Assembly: GCA_020636135.1 (NCBI GenBank)
Contig: JACJYK010000001.1
Span: forward strand, 1,908,501 to 1,972,500
DNA from: Lewinellaceae bacterium
GTDB taxonomy: Bacteria > Bacteroidota > Bacteroidia > Chitinophagales > Saprospiraceae
Length of the DNA stretch: 64,000 nt
Direction: 5' to 3'
In this document: one piece after another, positions 51,713 to 61,387 of the stretch
How the letters are laid out: each line of letters begins with the position of its first letter
Numbering within the stretch: the stretch's first letter is position 1
The notes under the pieces: model-generated
The model's input: the letters and a program-made list of their open reading frames with translations, nothing else
Database searches by the model: none
Told to the model about the DNA's origin: nothing
Position numbers and translations under genes: made by a program

Positions 51713-52194
51713 AAGAGCCACTGGATTATCTGAATGAACTAAGAAGACTGATCCGGGTCGTTACCGGTGTACTGGTGATCATCGTAGTGACTACTTTATT
51801 AATGCTTTGGAAACAGCATGACGGGTCTTTTGGATTTGCCGGACGCCAGCCTCAGGCAATAGATACCGCAAAAATTGAAGCCGAAGTCATCGATGCTGTT
51901 GTTGATGGTGTCCACACGATCAACGGTTTGGCCGATGGTGTTGGGTACCAGGACGTATTAACCAACTGTACCGGATGTCATTCAGCACAACTGGTTACTC
52001 AGAACCGGGGAGACCGCGCCCGATGGGAGCAGATCATTCGCTGGATGCAGGAAACACAGGGTCTGTGGAACCTGGGAGAAAAAGAACCTGTAATCCTGGA
52101 TTATCTTGCTACCTATTATCCTCCGGAAGAGATCAACCGGCGAACCAACCTGGATCCGGAAGCCATCGAATGGTACGTTCTGAAATCAGACTAA
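51709..52194 (+). CDS. Sulfite dehydrogenase cytochrome c subunit (SorB-like)
   Basis: A 161-residue monoheme cytochrome c. An N-terminal transmembrane anchor lies at 16-33 (IRVVTGVLVIIVVTTLLM), and the heme motif is C87-T-G-C90-H91. WEQIIRWMQE and EKEPVILDYLATYYPPEE follow, where small c-type cytochromes carry the C-terminal helix; the Met ligand is probably M109. Its start overlaps the sorA-like stop by 4 bases. It takes electrons from the Mo enzyme to the respiratory chain. Confidence 0.9.
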   Translation: MKEPLDYLNELRRLIRVVTGVLVIIVVTTLLMLWKQHDGSFGFAGRQPQAIDTAKIEAEVIDAVVDGVHTINGLADGVGYQDVLTNCTGCHSAQLVTQNRGDRARWEQIIRWMQETQGLWNLGEKEPVILDYLATYYPPEEINRRTNLDPEAIEWYVLKSD

Positions 52195-52641
52195 GAACCA
52201 GATCAAAAGAATGATTACCCAGCACAACAACCCAATCAGGCTTGAGCGGAATGCATTCCTACCGAATAAAAGAGCTAACAAAACGCCGACAATTCCCAGG
52301 AAAAACCCCAGCAGAAAGCCACCGATATTGAAGCGATAGTTCGGAGCATCGTCAAAGTTATAGGCCTTTCCTTCCTTAATCTTCTTTTTAATCGCACGCT
52401 GGGTTAATTTAAACGCGAGTTTGTCTTCCAGCCGGAGCTTGCGATGGCTCATGTTCTGCAAATCCTTGATGCTCAGATCTGCGAACTGGGCCACAGAAAT
52501 ATTTAATGAAGGGTCCAGCGCATATTGTTCCAGAGCAGTAGGAGGAACAAATCGTCTGGAATTGACAGCCAGAGAAGAGTAGGGAAGCAAAAGGACAAAT
52601 AACAGAAAGGCAATTGACAGTTCAAGTACTCGTGTCTTCAT
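52186..52641 (-). CDS. Exported or membrane protein of unknown function
   Basis: A 151-residue protein with a signal or anchor segment (ELSIAFLLFVLLLPYSSLA), a polar, Lys-rich middle (HRKLRLEDKLAFKLTQRAIKK is the region) and two C-terminal helices (FLLGFFLGIVGVLLALLFG and SLIGLLCWVIILLIWFL). Similar small proteins are scattered in Bacteroidota without assigned roles. It converges on and overlaps the cytochrome gene by 9 bases. No operon partner is evident. Confidence 0.72.
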   Translation of the reverse strand: MKTRVLELSIAFLLFVLLLPYSSLAVNSRRFVPPTALEQYALDPSLNISVAQFADLSIKDLQNMSHRKLRLEDKLAFKLTQRAIKKKIKEGKAYNFDDAPNYRFNIGGFLLGFFLGIVGVLLALLFGRNAFRSSLIGLLCWVIILLIWFLV

Positions 52642-52693
52642 ATCTCATTGGTTTTTGATTCTCTATGAAGATACACCATAAAACCAAATACCC

Positions 52694-53353
52694 CTATGGT
52701 ATTTCTACATAGGCACGGACTGGAAATGTTCCTACGCCTTTGATCTTTGGCGGTGCAGCTGTGAATAATGGAGCTGATTCCTCAGGGATCTGGTTCAGAT
52801 TACATAAATGTTCTACTATGTAGATATCCTGGTGGAGAAGAATGGAATGCACGGGTCGTTCTTTACCTCTTGTATCGTCAATATTATGACTGTCAATGCC
52901 AACCAGGCAAGCGCCATGTTTATAGAGCCAGTCAGCTGCCGCAGACGTAACAAAGGGGTGATTGTGAAAATAAGCATCCGTCATCCAGTTTTTATCCCAG
53001 CCGGTATGAATCAAAACAGCCTTGTCCTTAACATCCAGATGAAGAAGGTCATCCACATCGGTTTCAAGTTTTGTTTTCCATGAATTCCGGACGACAACTG
53101 CCGGTATTCGTACCAGTCTCTGAAGACTTAATTCAGAAAGGTCCTTGCCATGGGCATATCGGTGAAAAGGACTGTCCAGGTAAGTGCCGGTATTGGTTAC
53201 CATGTCCATCCGGGCTATTTGGAATGAAGTGCCTTCTTCATAAAACTGCCTGCTTTGTTCGCGGGAAATGTAATCGCAAATGATCGGTGCAGGAAACCCT
53301 TTGTAGGAAACGGTTTCATTTGTTATGGTATGGCTCAGGTCTATAATACTCAT
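52694..53353 (-). CDS. Cyclase-family (kynurenine-formamidase-like) protein with altered metal site
   Basis: A 219-residue protein from the ATG at 53353; a GTG two codons upstream is also possible. It opens IIDLSHTITNETVSYKGFPAP as in the cyclase family. The hallmark HxGTHxDxPxH reads NTGTYLDSPFH, so two of the three His ligands are Asn and Tyr while Asp and the last His remain. VGIDSHNIDDTRGKERPVHSILL retains the later active-site segment. Either this is a known divergent subfamily with another metal site or it is non-catalytic. It is separated by 2 bp from the convergent-orientation neighbour's tail region and may be co-transcribed with the M23 gene. Confidence 0.8.
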   Translation of the reverse strand: MSIIDLSHTITNETVSYKGFPAPIICDYISREQSRQFYEEGTSFQIARMDMVTNTGTYLDSPFHRYAHGKDLSELSLQRLVRIPAVVVRNSWKTKLETDVDDLLHLDVKDKAVLIHTGWDKNWMTDAYFHNHPFVTSAAADWLYKHGACLVGIDSHNIDDTRGKERPVHSILLHQDIYIVEHLCNLNQIPEESAPLFTAAPPKIKGVGTFPVRAYVEIP

Positions 53354-53361
53354 TTTCACTA

Positions 53362-56300
53362 CTAAAGTTTGATTAAAGTAAGCACCCGTCTTTCCTGGGG
53401 AATGGAAACCTGCAGGAAATAAACACCACGGACATAGGAAGAAGCATCCATGGATATATTTGGTTGATGGTTGGAATACACCGGCAAGCTGACCTGCTGT
53501 CCCAGGATATTGTAGATCGTGACCTGTACATTTTGATCTGGCAGATGATTCAACACGATCTGATCAATGACCGGGTTGAGATAGTTGATGTGCTCAAACT
53601 GGGCTTCTTCCCGGCTACTCGTAGAGCCAGTCAAGTGTATGGGAATGTCGATAACAGAACCGAAATGCAGAAAACCCCGGGATACCGGGTCTTCCAACGG
53701 GCTCCAAACCAGGCGCAACCGGTACCTCCCTGGATCAAGACCGGTGCTCAGGTCAACATTGAGACTACCCTGGAGATCTTTGGTGGTTTCATCATAAAGC
53801 ATCTTCTCAAATTCACCATCACCATCCACATCAAGATAGAGCGCTATTTTTCCAGGGCCGAAAGAAATTTGCTGGCCGCTACGGTCATCCATATACTTAT
53901 TGGTTCCCGGAAGCCAGGCTTTCCAGAACATGGATAATTCACCGATCACTTCAATTGTGTCCGGCAATAATTGGTAACCGGTAGTACTGCATCCCGTACA
54001 GTTGCCACAGGAAATACCGAAAGCCCTGTCCTGGATCTGAAGGCTGTCCAATGCTGCTGCCTGAGGTTCATATACCTGAATGGCATGTGAGGCCGTAAAA
54101 TAGGGATCGGGTGGACAAGCGGTGGTGATTTCCAGGGTGTCTTCGGACGGATACAACGAGTCAACACACCATTGACTGACCGAAACCTGATAGGTGGTAC
54201 AAGGCGATAGACCATCCAGGGTGTAAAAAGAGGGCGCTGGTAAAATCAATGGTGGGCGTAAGCATGACCCGTTCTCACATAAACATTCCACCCAATACCT
54301 TCCCTGGACATGATGATCACGGTAATGCCGGTTGTTTAACGTTGAGTACAGGAAGTCTTGCCAAACCAGGGAGTCCTGGACAAATAAATTGACTACGTAA
54401 GCATTGGTCGTGGGATTGACTGAGTCTTGCCAGTGCATGCTGTACCCAAACATGTCCACACTGTCGATAACAGGATTATATACATTGGCACAGGGTAAAG
54501 TTTCGCATGGCATTTGAATCCGCTGGGGTTTTGAGAAATCTCCATCACCGTTCAAACAGGGTTGATACATTTCAAATTCGTAGTTCTGACAAGGTTGCAG
54601 GTCTCTTATCAACCACTCTCCGAGCCGATATTCCAGATGTTGCGTACCAATACCGGGACAAGGGGGAAACAGACAATATGGATAGGTGAGGGTGTCGTAG
54701 GTATATTCCCGCTCATCCATGATCCGGTAGCGGATAATGTATTGACCAATGCCAGCCTGATCATTAATGTCCCAGATTGCCGATTTATCTGATATGGGTG
54801 AAATGTAAAGTGGTATCTCCTTGCAACCACTTACATAAAGTGGATAAAAGCCAGCAGACAGAAATGCATAATCACCATGTTCCCCACTCAAAAAGACCCG
54901 ATATTCTCCTTCTTCAAGGGGTGGTAAAGTCAGAGAAATAGAAGTGTCTCTTTCAGTAGAGATTCCTCCGGCCGCTGTCCAGCCTGCTTCTATAAATAAG
55001 TCTGTTTTTTCTTGTTTGAATTGGAATGTCTGCAGTTTCGTATTGTCATTAAAAAGTATCCCGGTAATGGTGATTTGGATGCTGTCGTCAGGATAGGGCT
55101 GCTCCGGATTGATCAGCAAATTGTGAGCCTGGAAATAGATAATGGGCCGGGTATTAAAAGCAGGACCTTGGGTGGTGATGCTGCTGTCCTGACCACAAAT
55201 GGAGGTGACACTCCAGTTGTATTTGGTATCCGGTGCCAAACCCGTCACTTTCCATCTGGGTTGATCTACCATCGTGTCCATATTGAACCCTTCATCGGTG
55301 TAGATGTGAACGAGGTATCGTTCAGCATGAGCACTCCAAAATAGCCCGGCATCCATGATGCCTGGTTTTTCGACCAGCAGTGACAATGCAGGAAGACAGG
55401 CACCAGAAACTTCAAAATTCCAGTCAATAACCTGCTCATAATAACGAACCCGGTATGTCCAGGTGCCGGAAATGGCGTCATCCGGAAGCTTCATTTGCCA
55501 GTACCACCAACTTGTCAGGTAGTCACCTGGTGAATTGTGATTCCACGATGAATAAACCGTGCCGTCCGGTTGTATCAACTGGTGTTCTGTCAGATCGCCG
55601 AGTCGCTGGTCGCGGTAATAGACAGCTGGAAACAATTCTGATCCAGGGTTGTATACCCGTCGTATCCGGGTATCCTCGAGATTCGGGCAACTGCTGTATG
55701 GAGACGGAGCCTCATAGTGGACGTCGATCTCGTTGATGGCTGGGTCCCAGTAAGGTTTCTGATCGATCCACCAGGATGCATCCGTCGTTTCATTGCAGGG
55801 GCCAGCCCAGGGATCAATCACCTTGTTTTCGGATGACTGGATTTCAAAATGCAGATGAGGTATGTTGGAAAACCCGCTGCTTGCTACTTTGCCGAGGTAT
55901 TCGCCTGCTGCGACTTCACTTCCAATGGGTTTCTCAGTGATACTTCCTTGTTTCATATGCCAGTATAATGCCCGGGAGCCGTCGGAATGGGTGATGATGA
56001 CATAATTTGCTGGTTGGTTATTTCCCCAGCTGCAATTACGGTCGTAATACCCATCGTCCTTTCCGGTAATAATCCCAGGCGCCGCCGCCACCACCGCAAT
56101 GGTGCCTTCATCCAGTTTACGCCATGCCCAGGGATATAATCCGATATCTGTTCCAGCATGGTTGTAGTTTTCAAGGTCGTAGGTACGATGACCACAATTG
56201 TAATCGAGCACCTGGCCAAAGACCGGATCGTGATCCACAAACTGATAAATGGCATAATATCCGGGTAAAGTGGTGTCTTCTGCTAATCGCAATGGCCAGA

Positions 56301-56493
56301 TAAATCTTGTTTCACGGCGCTTACCTCCCTGCAGGTGTAAGGCAGCTTCCTGATCCCGGACTTGTTGCCAGATCTGTCTTTCCATTTCAGGAGGAATGCA
56401 CGGACCAGGAGGAGTCTCCCAGGGAAAGTCCTGCGCTACGAGATTCATAGTGAAAATCCATAAGAAAAATGATAAGGTCAGTCTGGTTCCCAT
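53362..56493 (-). CDS. Secreted M23 metallopeptidase with multi-domain body and T9SS tail
   Basis: A 1043-residue exported protein (signal FFLWIFTMNLVAQ). The M23 LytM-type domain lies at ~95-225 with Zn ligands H112 and D116 (NHAGTDIG), H179 (YWHM) and H213-x-H215 (PHLHFEI), all intact. The long middle part contains fibronectin-type beta-sandwich units (LAPDTKYNWSVTSICGQ, LQPCQNYEFEMYQPC) and a GEVED-like segment (ALYLDVDGDGEFEKMLYD). The C-terminus (INYLNPVIDQIVLNHLP to GVYFLQVSIP) is a T9SS sorting domain. It would cut peptidoglycan or Gly-rich peptides, possibly of prey or dead cells. Confidence 0.9.
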   Translation of the reverse strand: MGTRLTLSFFLWIFTMNLVAQDFPWETPPGPCIPPEMERQIWQQVRDQEAALHLQGGKRRETRFIWPLRLAEDTTLPGYYAIYQFVDHDPVFGQVLDYNCGHRTYDLENYNHAGTDIGLYPWAWRKLDEGTIAVVAAAPGIITGKDDGYYDRNCSWGNNQPANYVIITHSDGSRALYWHMKQGSITEKPIGSEVAAGEYLGKVASSGFSNIPHLHFEIQSSENKVIDPWAGPCNETTDASWWIDQKPYWDPAINEIDVHYEAPSPYSSCPNLEDTRIRRVYNPGSELFPAVYYRDQRLGDLTEHQLIQPDGTVYSSWNHNSPGDYLTSWWYWQMKLPDDAISGTWTYRVRYYEQVIDWNFEVSGACLPALSLLVEKPGIMDAGLFWSAHAERYLVHIYTDEGFNMDTMVDQPRWKVTGLAPDTKYNWSVTSICGQDSSITTQGPAFNTRPIIYFQAHNLLINPEQPYPDDSIQITITGILFNDNTKLQTFQFKQEKTDLFIEAGWTAAGGISTERDTSISLTLPPLEEGEYRVFLSGEHGDYAFLSAGFYPLYVSGCKEIPLYISPISDKSAIWDINDQAGIGQYIIRYRIMDEREYTYDTLTYPYCLFPPCPGIGTQHLEYRLGEWLIRDLQPCQNYEFEMYQPCLNGDGDFSKPQRIQMPCETLPCANVYNPVIDSVDMFGYSMHWQDSVNPTTNAYVVNLFVQDSLVWQDFLYSTLNNRHYRDHHVQGRYWVECLCENGSCLRPPLILPAPSFYTLDGLSPCTTYQVSVSQWCVDSLYPSEDTLEITTACPPDPYFTASHAIQVYEPQAAALDSLQIQDRAFGISCGNCTGCSTTGYQLLPDTIEVIGELSMFWKAWLPGTNKYMDDRSGQQISFGPGKIALYLDVDGDGEFEKMLYDETTKDLQGSLNVDLSTGLDPGRYRLRLVWSPLEDPVSRGFLHFGSVIDIPIHLTGSTSSREEAQFEHINYLNPVIDQIVLNHLPDQNVQVTIYNILGQQVSLPVYSNHQPNISMDASSYVRGVYFLQVSIPQERRVLTLIKL

Positions 56494-56588
56494 AAAGCTA
56501 ATTTAAGACAAATGCAGTTGCCTGCGTCATCTTTGGGTAAACGCCCTGAAGAGGTCAGGAGGTTGGGTTCACTTATGGGATAAGTAGA

Positions 56589-57833
56589 TCAGGAGAACCG
56601 GTTAGGATGTAATAATGTCAATGGCAGGCTCGATGGTTCGCCCTGTATTAATTCTTTCATCAGTAAACCGGATACGGGTCCAAGACTAAGTCCCATCATG
56701 GCATGCCCGGTGTTAAAGAATAGATTGTCATATTCGCCGTGCTTTCCGATATAAGGAAGTCCATCAGGTGAACAAGGCCGGTATCCGGACCAGACGGGCG
56801 CATCATGGGCGGTAACGTTGATCTCAGGATAATAAGCTGGTACTGCTTTCAGGATACCCTGGACTCTTTTAGGGTTGACAGGTGATTGCAAGCCGGCAAT
56901 TTCCAGAGTTCCGGCGACACGCAAGTCATTGCCCATCGGCGTTATGGCTACCCTTGCTTCCAGCAGGATGCCTGGTATGCTGGGTTTACGCGCCAATGAG
57001 GGTATTGTCATGCTGTAGCCTTTGCCCCCCTGCAAAGGTAACGCGACCTTCAAAGTTTTGGCCAACTGTGCCGTCCAGGATCCTGCTGCCAGAACCAATC
57101 GGTCAACAGTAATTTCTTTTCCCTGATCGGTAATAACCGCTTTAACCAGTCTTTTTTCCACTCGGAATGTTTGAATGGAAGTGTTTGGAACAAACTGAAC
57201 GCCAGCCCATTGCAAATGTTTTTTCATGTTTTCCATGAATCGGGCCGGAATCAGATGTGCATCCCCGGGATAATGCACCCCTCCCAGGACATCCATCCTA
57301 ACCGATGGATCCAGTCTGGTTAATTCATCCGCGTTTAGTATTTGAGTTTCCAAACCTAGCTTGTTTGCCATCATTGCCGTCCTTGCCTCTTCTTCACGGA
57401 CATGTTCTTCCTTGAATAGCATCAGGATGCCTTTTTCTTCGAGGTTGAAATCGAAACCCGGTTGCCGGAGGAGGTCCTGATAGAGGTATTTCGAAAGCAG
57501 ATTCAGATCGCGCAACAGGGTCATGGAGCGTGTGACGTTTTCCTGTGATGCGTTACGGGCAAACAGATATAACCAGCGCACCAATTCAAGATTTAATCGT
57601 GGCTTGATGTGAAAAGGACTGGTTTCATCGAGTAGCCACTTGATACCTTGCCGGATAACACCAGGGGCTGCCAGAGGGGTGAAATGACTTGGAACGATCA
57701 TCCCGGCATTACCATAGGAACATCCGTCGGAAAGATTCCCCCGGTCAATCACAGAAACCTGGATACCAGCCTGGTTTAGATAGTATGCGGTAGATAGTCC
57801 GATGACACCGCCTCCAATGATAGTGACTTGCAT
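56589..57833 (-). CDS. D-hydroxyproline dehydrogenase-type FAD oxidoreductase (DAO family)
   Basis: A 414-residue flavoenzyme. The dinucleotide-binding motif GGGVIGLSTAYYLNQAG opens the protein, then DRGNLSDGCSYGNAGMIVPSH. The C-terminal GYRPCSPDGLPYIGKHGEYDNLFFNTGHAMMGLSLGP region closes the FAD site as in D-amino-acid dehydrogenases. In the hydroxyproline pathway this enzyme oxidises cis-4-hydroxy-D-proline to 1-pyrroline-4-hydroxy-2-carboxylate. It is the last gene of the operon, 9 bases after the epimerase, so the substrate assignment from context is strong. Confidence 0.92.
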   Translation of the reverse strand: MQVTIIGGGVIGLSTAYYLNQAGIQVSVIDRGNLSDGCSYGNAGMIVPSHFTPLAAPGVIRQGIKWLLDETSPFHIKPRLNLELVRWLYLFARNASQENVTRSMTLLRDLNLLSKYLYQDLLRQPGFDFNLEEKGILMLFKEEHVREEEARTAMMANKLGLETQILNADELTRLDPSVRMDVLGGVHYPGDAHLIPARFMENMKKHLQWAGVQFVPNTSIQTFRVEKRLVKAVITDQGKEITVDRLVLAAGSWTAQLAKTLKVALPLQGGKGYSMTIPSLARKPSIPGILLEARVAITPMGNDLRVAGTLEIAGLQSPVNPKRVQGILKAVPAYYPEINVTAHDAPVWSGYRPCSPDGLPYIGKHGEYDNLFFNTGHAMMGLSLGPVSGLLMKELIQGEPSSLPLTLLHPNRFS

Positions 57834-57842
57834 CTGTCTTAA

Positions 57843-58844
57843 TTAAATGACTTGAAACCCATGTGCAAATGGATCATCTTCTTCGTCGATAATGATCGTA
57901 TTGTATCCGGTGATTTTAGCCCAGCCTTCAATCGTGGGAATGATGGCCGCATACGGACCACAGGTAGTCTCTCCTGCTATGCCACCAATAAAGCGGCTTC
58001 CAATGATGCTCTCATGGATGAAGGTATCCCTGGGTTTAAGTTTACCCTGGGCATACCATTGGGCCATTCGGGCACTTGTGCCGGTTCCGCAGGGTGAACG
58101 GTCGATGGCTTTTTCACCATAGAAAACGGCATTGCGTGCTGTCGCGTCGGACAGGATGGTATCACCTGTCCACATGATATGACTTAATCCACTGATCTCC
58201 GTATGGAGCGGATGCTGGAAGGTATATGCCTGGTTAAGGCGCTTCCGGATTTCAGGGCTCCATTGGATCAGTTGTGACGCCGTAAAGGCCTGTAATCCCG
58301 GGAAATTATCCTGTGGGTCAATGATCGCATAAAAATTCCCGCCATAGGCAACATCTGCCTTCAGAAGTCCAAGATCCGGGCACTCCACTTCCAGGGCTTC
58401 CCGGTACAGAAAGGAAGGAACATTTGTCAGTTTAACTGACAGCACTTTTTTATCCTTCATGTGGTATTCGACCAGGACCAGGCCAGCCGGCGTCTCCAGC
58501 CGAAGCTTGCCGGGAGTCCTTGGAAAGATCAATCCCTCTTCAATGGCAATGGTGACGGTACCAATAGTCCCGTGACCGCACATCGGAAGGCATCCGCTGG
58601 TTTCAATGAATAGAATGGCTACATCATTCTGGGGATCCACGGGAGGGTAGAGGATGCTCCCGGACATCATGTCGTGACCTCGAGGTTCGAACATCAGGCC
58701 CTGACGGATCCAGTCGAATTCCTGCATAAAATGCAAACGCCGTTCCATCATGCTGTTGCCCTGAAGGAATGGTCCTCCTCCGGCTACCAGGCGCACCGGG
58801 TTACCGCAGGTATGGGCATCGATGCATTGAAATGTCTTGCGCAT
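57843..58844 (-). CDS. 4-hydroxyproline 2-epimerase (proline racemase family)
   Basis: A 333-residue epimerase converting trans-4-hydroxy-L-proline to cis-4-hydroxy-D-proline. Both catalytic cysteines are present: C89 in LPMCGHGTIG and C252 in RSPCGTGTSA. This separates it from the trans-3-hydroxyproline dehydratases, which have Thr in the second position. DAHTCGNPVRLVAGG and EPRGHDMMSGSI are also typical. It lies 7 bases after the aldehyde dehydrogenase gene. Confidence 0.95.
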   Translation of the reverse strand: MRKTFQCIDAHTCGNPVRLVAGGGPFLQGNSMMERRLHFMQEFDWIRQGLMFEPRGHDMMSGSILYPPVDPQNDVAILFIETSGCLPMCGHGTIGTVTIAIEEGLIFPRTPGKLRLETPAGLVLVEYHMKDKKVLSVKLTNVPSFLYREALEVECPDLGLLKADVAYGGNFYAIIDPQDNFPGLQAFTASQLIQWSPEIRKRLNQAYTFQHPLHTEISGLSHIMWTGDTILSDATARNAVFYGEKAIDRSPCGTGTSARMAQWYAQGKLKPRDTFIHESIIGSRFIGGIAGETTCGPYAAIIPTIEGWAKITGYNTIIIDEEDDPFAHGFQVI

Positions 58845-58851
58845 AAATTGG

Positions 58852-60435
58852 TTATAGTGGGTCTTTGGTGATCATACCGTTTACTTTACGCCATATGCCC
58901 AGCGGATTGGCATCTTTCAGAGCATCCGGTAACAGTGCGGCAGGTACACTTTGAAAGGCTACCGGGCGAACAAACCGCAAAATGGCCTTGGTTCCTACCG
59001 AGGTAAAACGACTGTCCGTGGTTGCCGGAAAGGGTCCTCCGTGGTGCATGGCGTGTCCCACTTCAACACCGGTGGGCACACCGTCAAAAAGGATCCGGCC
59101 AACTTTCTGGGTCAGGATGTGAAAAAGCTTGCCAACATATTCGTCATCCTTATCACCCGTCATCAGGGTGGCCGTCAACTGGCCTTCCAGGCCGGCGGCA
59201 AGGGATTCCATCTCGGCGCGATCGGTACAAAGTACGACCAGCGAGAAAGGACCGAATACTTCTTCCCTGAGATGAGGATGCTCCAGAAAATCAGTTCCTG
59301 AAACGGTAGCTACCGTAGCCCGGACCGTATGGGGAAGCTGCTCATTCAAACTGGAGCCAAGAAGCCTCACCGGATCAAGAGAACTCAGGTGACGGACTTT
59401 TTCCTCGAAATTAGTCCGGATGCCTTCGTTAAGCATGATGCCATTTTGGGTGGATTCGATCGCCCTGGCGAGCGCCTCCGAGAATTGCCGGGCTTCGGGA
59501 GAATCGATGGCAATGATCAGCCCAGGATTGGTACAGAATTGGCCTACACCCAATGTTATTGAGCCTGCCAGCTCCTGGGCTAAAACCGCCATACGTTCCT
59601 GTACTGCCTGAGGTAATACAAATACCGGGTTGACGCTTCCCATTTCTGCGAAAACCGGGATAGGGTGTTTACGCTTTTGAGCAAGATCGAAGAGAGCTTT
59701 TCCACCACGAAAGCTGCCGGTGAAAGCGACAGACGCTACATCATCGTGCATAACCAGTTGACTTCCAACTTCATAACCCATGCTGTTTAAAGAGGAAAAG
59801 ACTCCATCAGGCATGCCTGTATTCTGGGCCGCCTTGAGAATGGCTGATGCCACCAGTTCGTTCGTTCCCAGATGGGATTCATGTGCTTTGACAATCACCG
59901 GGTTACCTGCTGCCAGCGCTGAGGCAGTATCACCACCTGCGGTGGAGAAGGCCAAAGGGAAGTTACTGGCTGTGAATACTACTACGGGGCCTACCGGAAC
60001 CAGCATGCGTCTTATATCCAGCCTGGGTAAAGGCTTCCGGTCCGGAATAGCCGGATCGATGACGGCATCTACCCAGGAACCTTCCTCGATCAGTTCTGCG
60101 AATAACCTCAATTGGCCGGTTGTTCTGCCCCGTTCACCGGTTACCCTTCCTTCTGGTAATCCGGATTCCTGCATCGCCCGCTGAATCAATTCTGACCCAA
60201 GGCCTTCTATTTCATCTGCTATGGATCTCAGAAACCGGGCCCGTTGAGCTGGTTTGATACTTCGGTATATGGTGAAAGCCTGTACTGCTTTTTCCACAGC
60301 TGCATCTATCTCTTCCGGAGTGGCTGCATGGAAGGCCTCAGGTAACGTTTTCAGGGAGGTTGCTTCAAAGGCATAGGTGATCTGGCGCCCTGCAGCTGAC
60401 TCCTGATAGCCAATCTTGTTACTTCCGTTGATCAT
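58852..60435 (-). CDS. 2,5-dioxovalerate (alpha-ketoglutarate semialdehyde) dehydrogenase
   Basis: A 527-residue NAD(P)+ aldehyde dehydrogenase. The catalytic Cys is C301 (GQFCTNPG), the general base is E264 (FAEMGSVNP), and the cofactor loop is FTGSFRGGKALFD. The N-terminal and C-terminal features (RILFDGVPTGVEVGHAMHHGGPFPAT) fit the ketoglutarate semialdehyde dehydrogenase group. It converts the deaminase product to 2-oxoglutarate, the last step of hydroxyproline catabolism. It overlaps the deaminase stop by 4 bases. Confidence 0.93.
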   Translation of the reverse strand: MINGSNKIGYQESAAGRQITYAFEATSLKTLPEAFHAATPEEIDAAVEKAVQAFTIYRSIKPAQRARFLRSIADEIEGLGSELIQRAMQESGLPEGRVTGERGRTTGQLRLFAELIEEGSWVDAVIDPAIPDRKPLPRLDIRRMLVPVGPVVVFTASNFPLAFSTAGGDTASALAAGNPVIVKAHESHLGTNELVASAILKAAQNTGMPDGVFSSLNSMGYEVGSQLVMHDDVASVAFTGSFRGGKALFDLAQKRKHPIPVFAEMGSVNPVFVLPQAVQERMAVLAQELAGSITLGVGQFCTNPGLIIAIDSPEARQFSEALARAIESTQNGIMLNEGIRTNFEEKVRHLSSLDPVRLLGSSLNEQLPHTVRATVATVSGTDFLEHPHLREEVFGPFSLVVLCTDRAEMESLAAGLEGQLTATLMTGDKDDEYVGKLFHILTQKVGRILFDGVPTGVEVGHAMHHGGPFPATTDSRFTSVGTKAILRFVRPVAFQSVPAALLPDALKDANPLGIWRKVNGMITKDPL

Positions 60436-61370
60436 TTACGGTTGTTTTTTTTCACGTCAATGGATAAATAATCCGGCAGTACGGGTCGATCTGCAAGTGC
60501 CGATTCAATGATCTGAATGACCTCCTGGCGTGACTGGCCCATAAGCGGAAGTCTGGGAGCACGTACATACTCACTTCCGATACCGGTATAAACGGAGGCT
60601 AATTTAATGTTTTGCACCAATTGGGGACTGATGTCCAGTTCCAGCAGCGGCATGAACCACCGGTAGATGGAACGAGCCTCACCCAACCTTCCGGCCTTGG
60701 TCAGCCGGTAGATGGCAACTGTTTCTGCGGGAAATGCATCTACCAGACCTGCTACCCATCCATCGGCACCAAGGACCAGTTCTTCCATGGCCAGGGTGTC
60801 TACTCCGCACATGATCTTCATACGCGTACCAAAACGATTGCGAATACGGGTCACGTTGGTAACATCACGAGTTGATTCTTTCACGGCCTGGATGTTGTCC
60901 TTTTTTAGCAGTCGCTCAAACATGTCCAGAGTGACCATGATTTTATAATCCACCGGATTGTTGTAGATCATGATGGGTAACCCGGTCGATTCGGCAATGG
61001 TTTCAAAGAAGACCATGGTCTCCTCATCGGTGCTTTTATACCGCATGGGAGGAAGCATCATCAGGCCATCCGCCCCGGCGGCTTCAGCTTGTTCCGCTAA
61101 TTCTACAGCGGCTCGGGTTGTTGATTCTGCTATGTTGATGATGACTGGGGTCTTACCCTGGCAAGCCTCCATCGTGACCGCTACCAGTTCGAATTTTTCC
61201 TCATTGGTGAGTGAGCTGGCCTCTCCAAGAGAGCCGCCCAGGATGATCCCGTCAACACCGGCCTTCAGCTGTGCCTGCAGATTCTTTTGGAACATAGGGA
61301 TATCCAGTGTGTCCTCCGGTGTAAAGGCTGTTGTTATCGCGGGATATACACCTTGCCAGTTAACTTTCAT
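60432..61370 (-). CDS. 1-pyrroline-4-hydroxy-2-carboxylate deaminase (DHDPS/NAL family)
   Basis: A 312-residue TIM-barrel lyase. The start is the ATG at 61370 (MKVNWQGVYPAITTAF), not the longer frame upstream, which lacks homology and would cover the promoter. GGSLGEASSLTNEEK binds substrate, the conserved Tyr is Y136 (IMIYNNP), and the Schiff-base lysine is K164 (QAVKESTRD). In this context it removes ammonia from the cyclic imine to give ketoglutarate semialdehyde. It is the first gene of the four-gene operon and has only ~11 bases of leader. Confidence 0.92.
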   Translation of the reverse strand: MKVNWQGVYPAITTAFTPEDTLDIPMFQKNLQAQLKAGVDGIILGGSLGEASSLTNEEKFELVAVTMEACQGKTPVIINIAESTTRAAVELAEQAEAAGADGLMMLPPMRYKSTDEETMVFFETIAESTGLPIMIYNNPVDYKIMVTLDMFERLLKKDNIQAVKESTRDVTNVTRIRNRFGTRMKIMCGVDTLAMEELVLGADGWVAGLVDAFPAETVAIYRLTKAGRLGEARSIYRWFMPLLELDISPQLVQNIKLASVYTGIGSEYVRAPRLPLMGQSRQEVIQIIESALADRPVLPDYLSIDVKKNNRK

Positions 61371-61387
61371 GATTGTTTTGTTTTGTA

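Noticed and set aside
60432..61370. Lysine-biosynthetic dihydrodipicolinate synthase
   Set aside because: Operon partners are hydroxyproline catabolic enzymes, so the deaminase role is far more likely.
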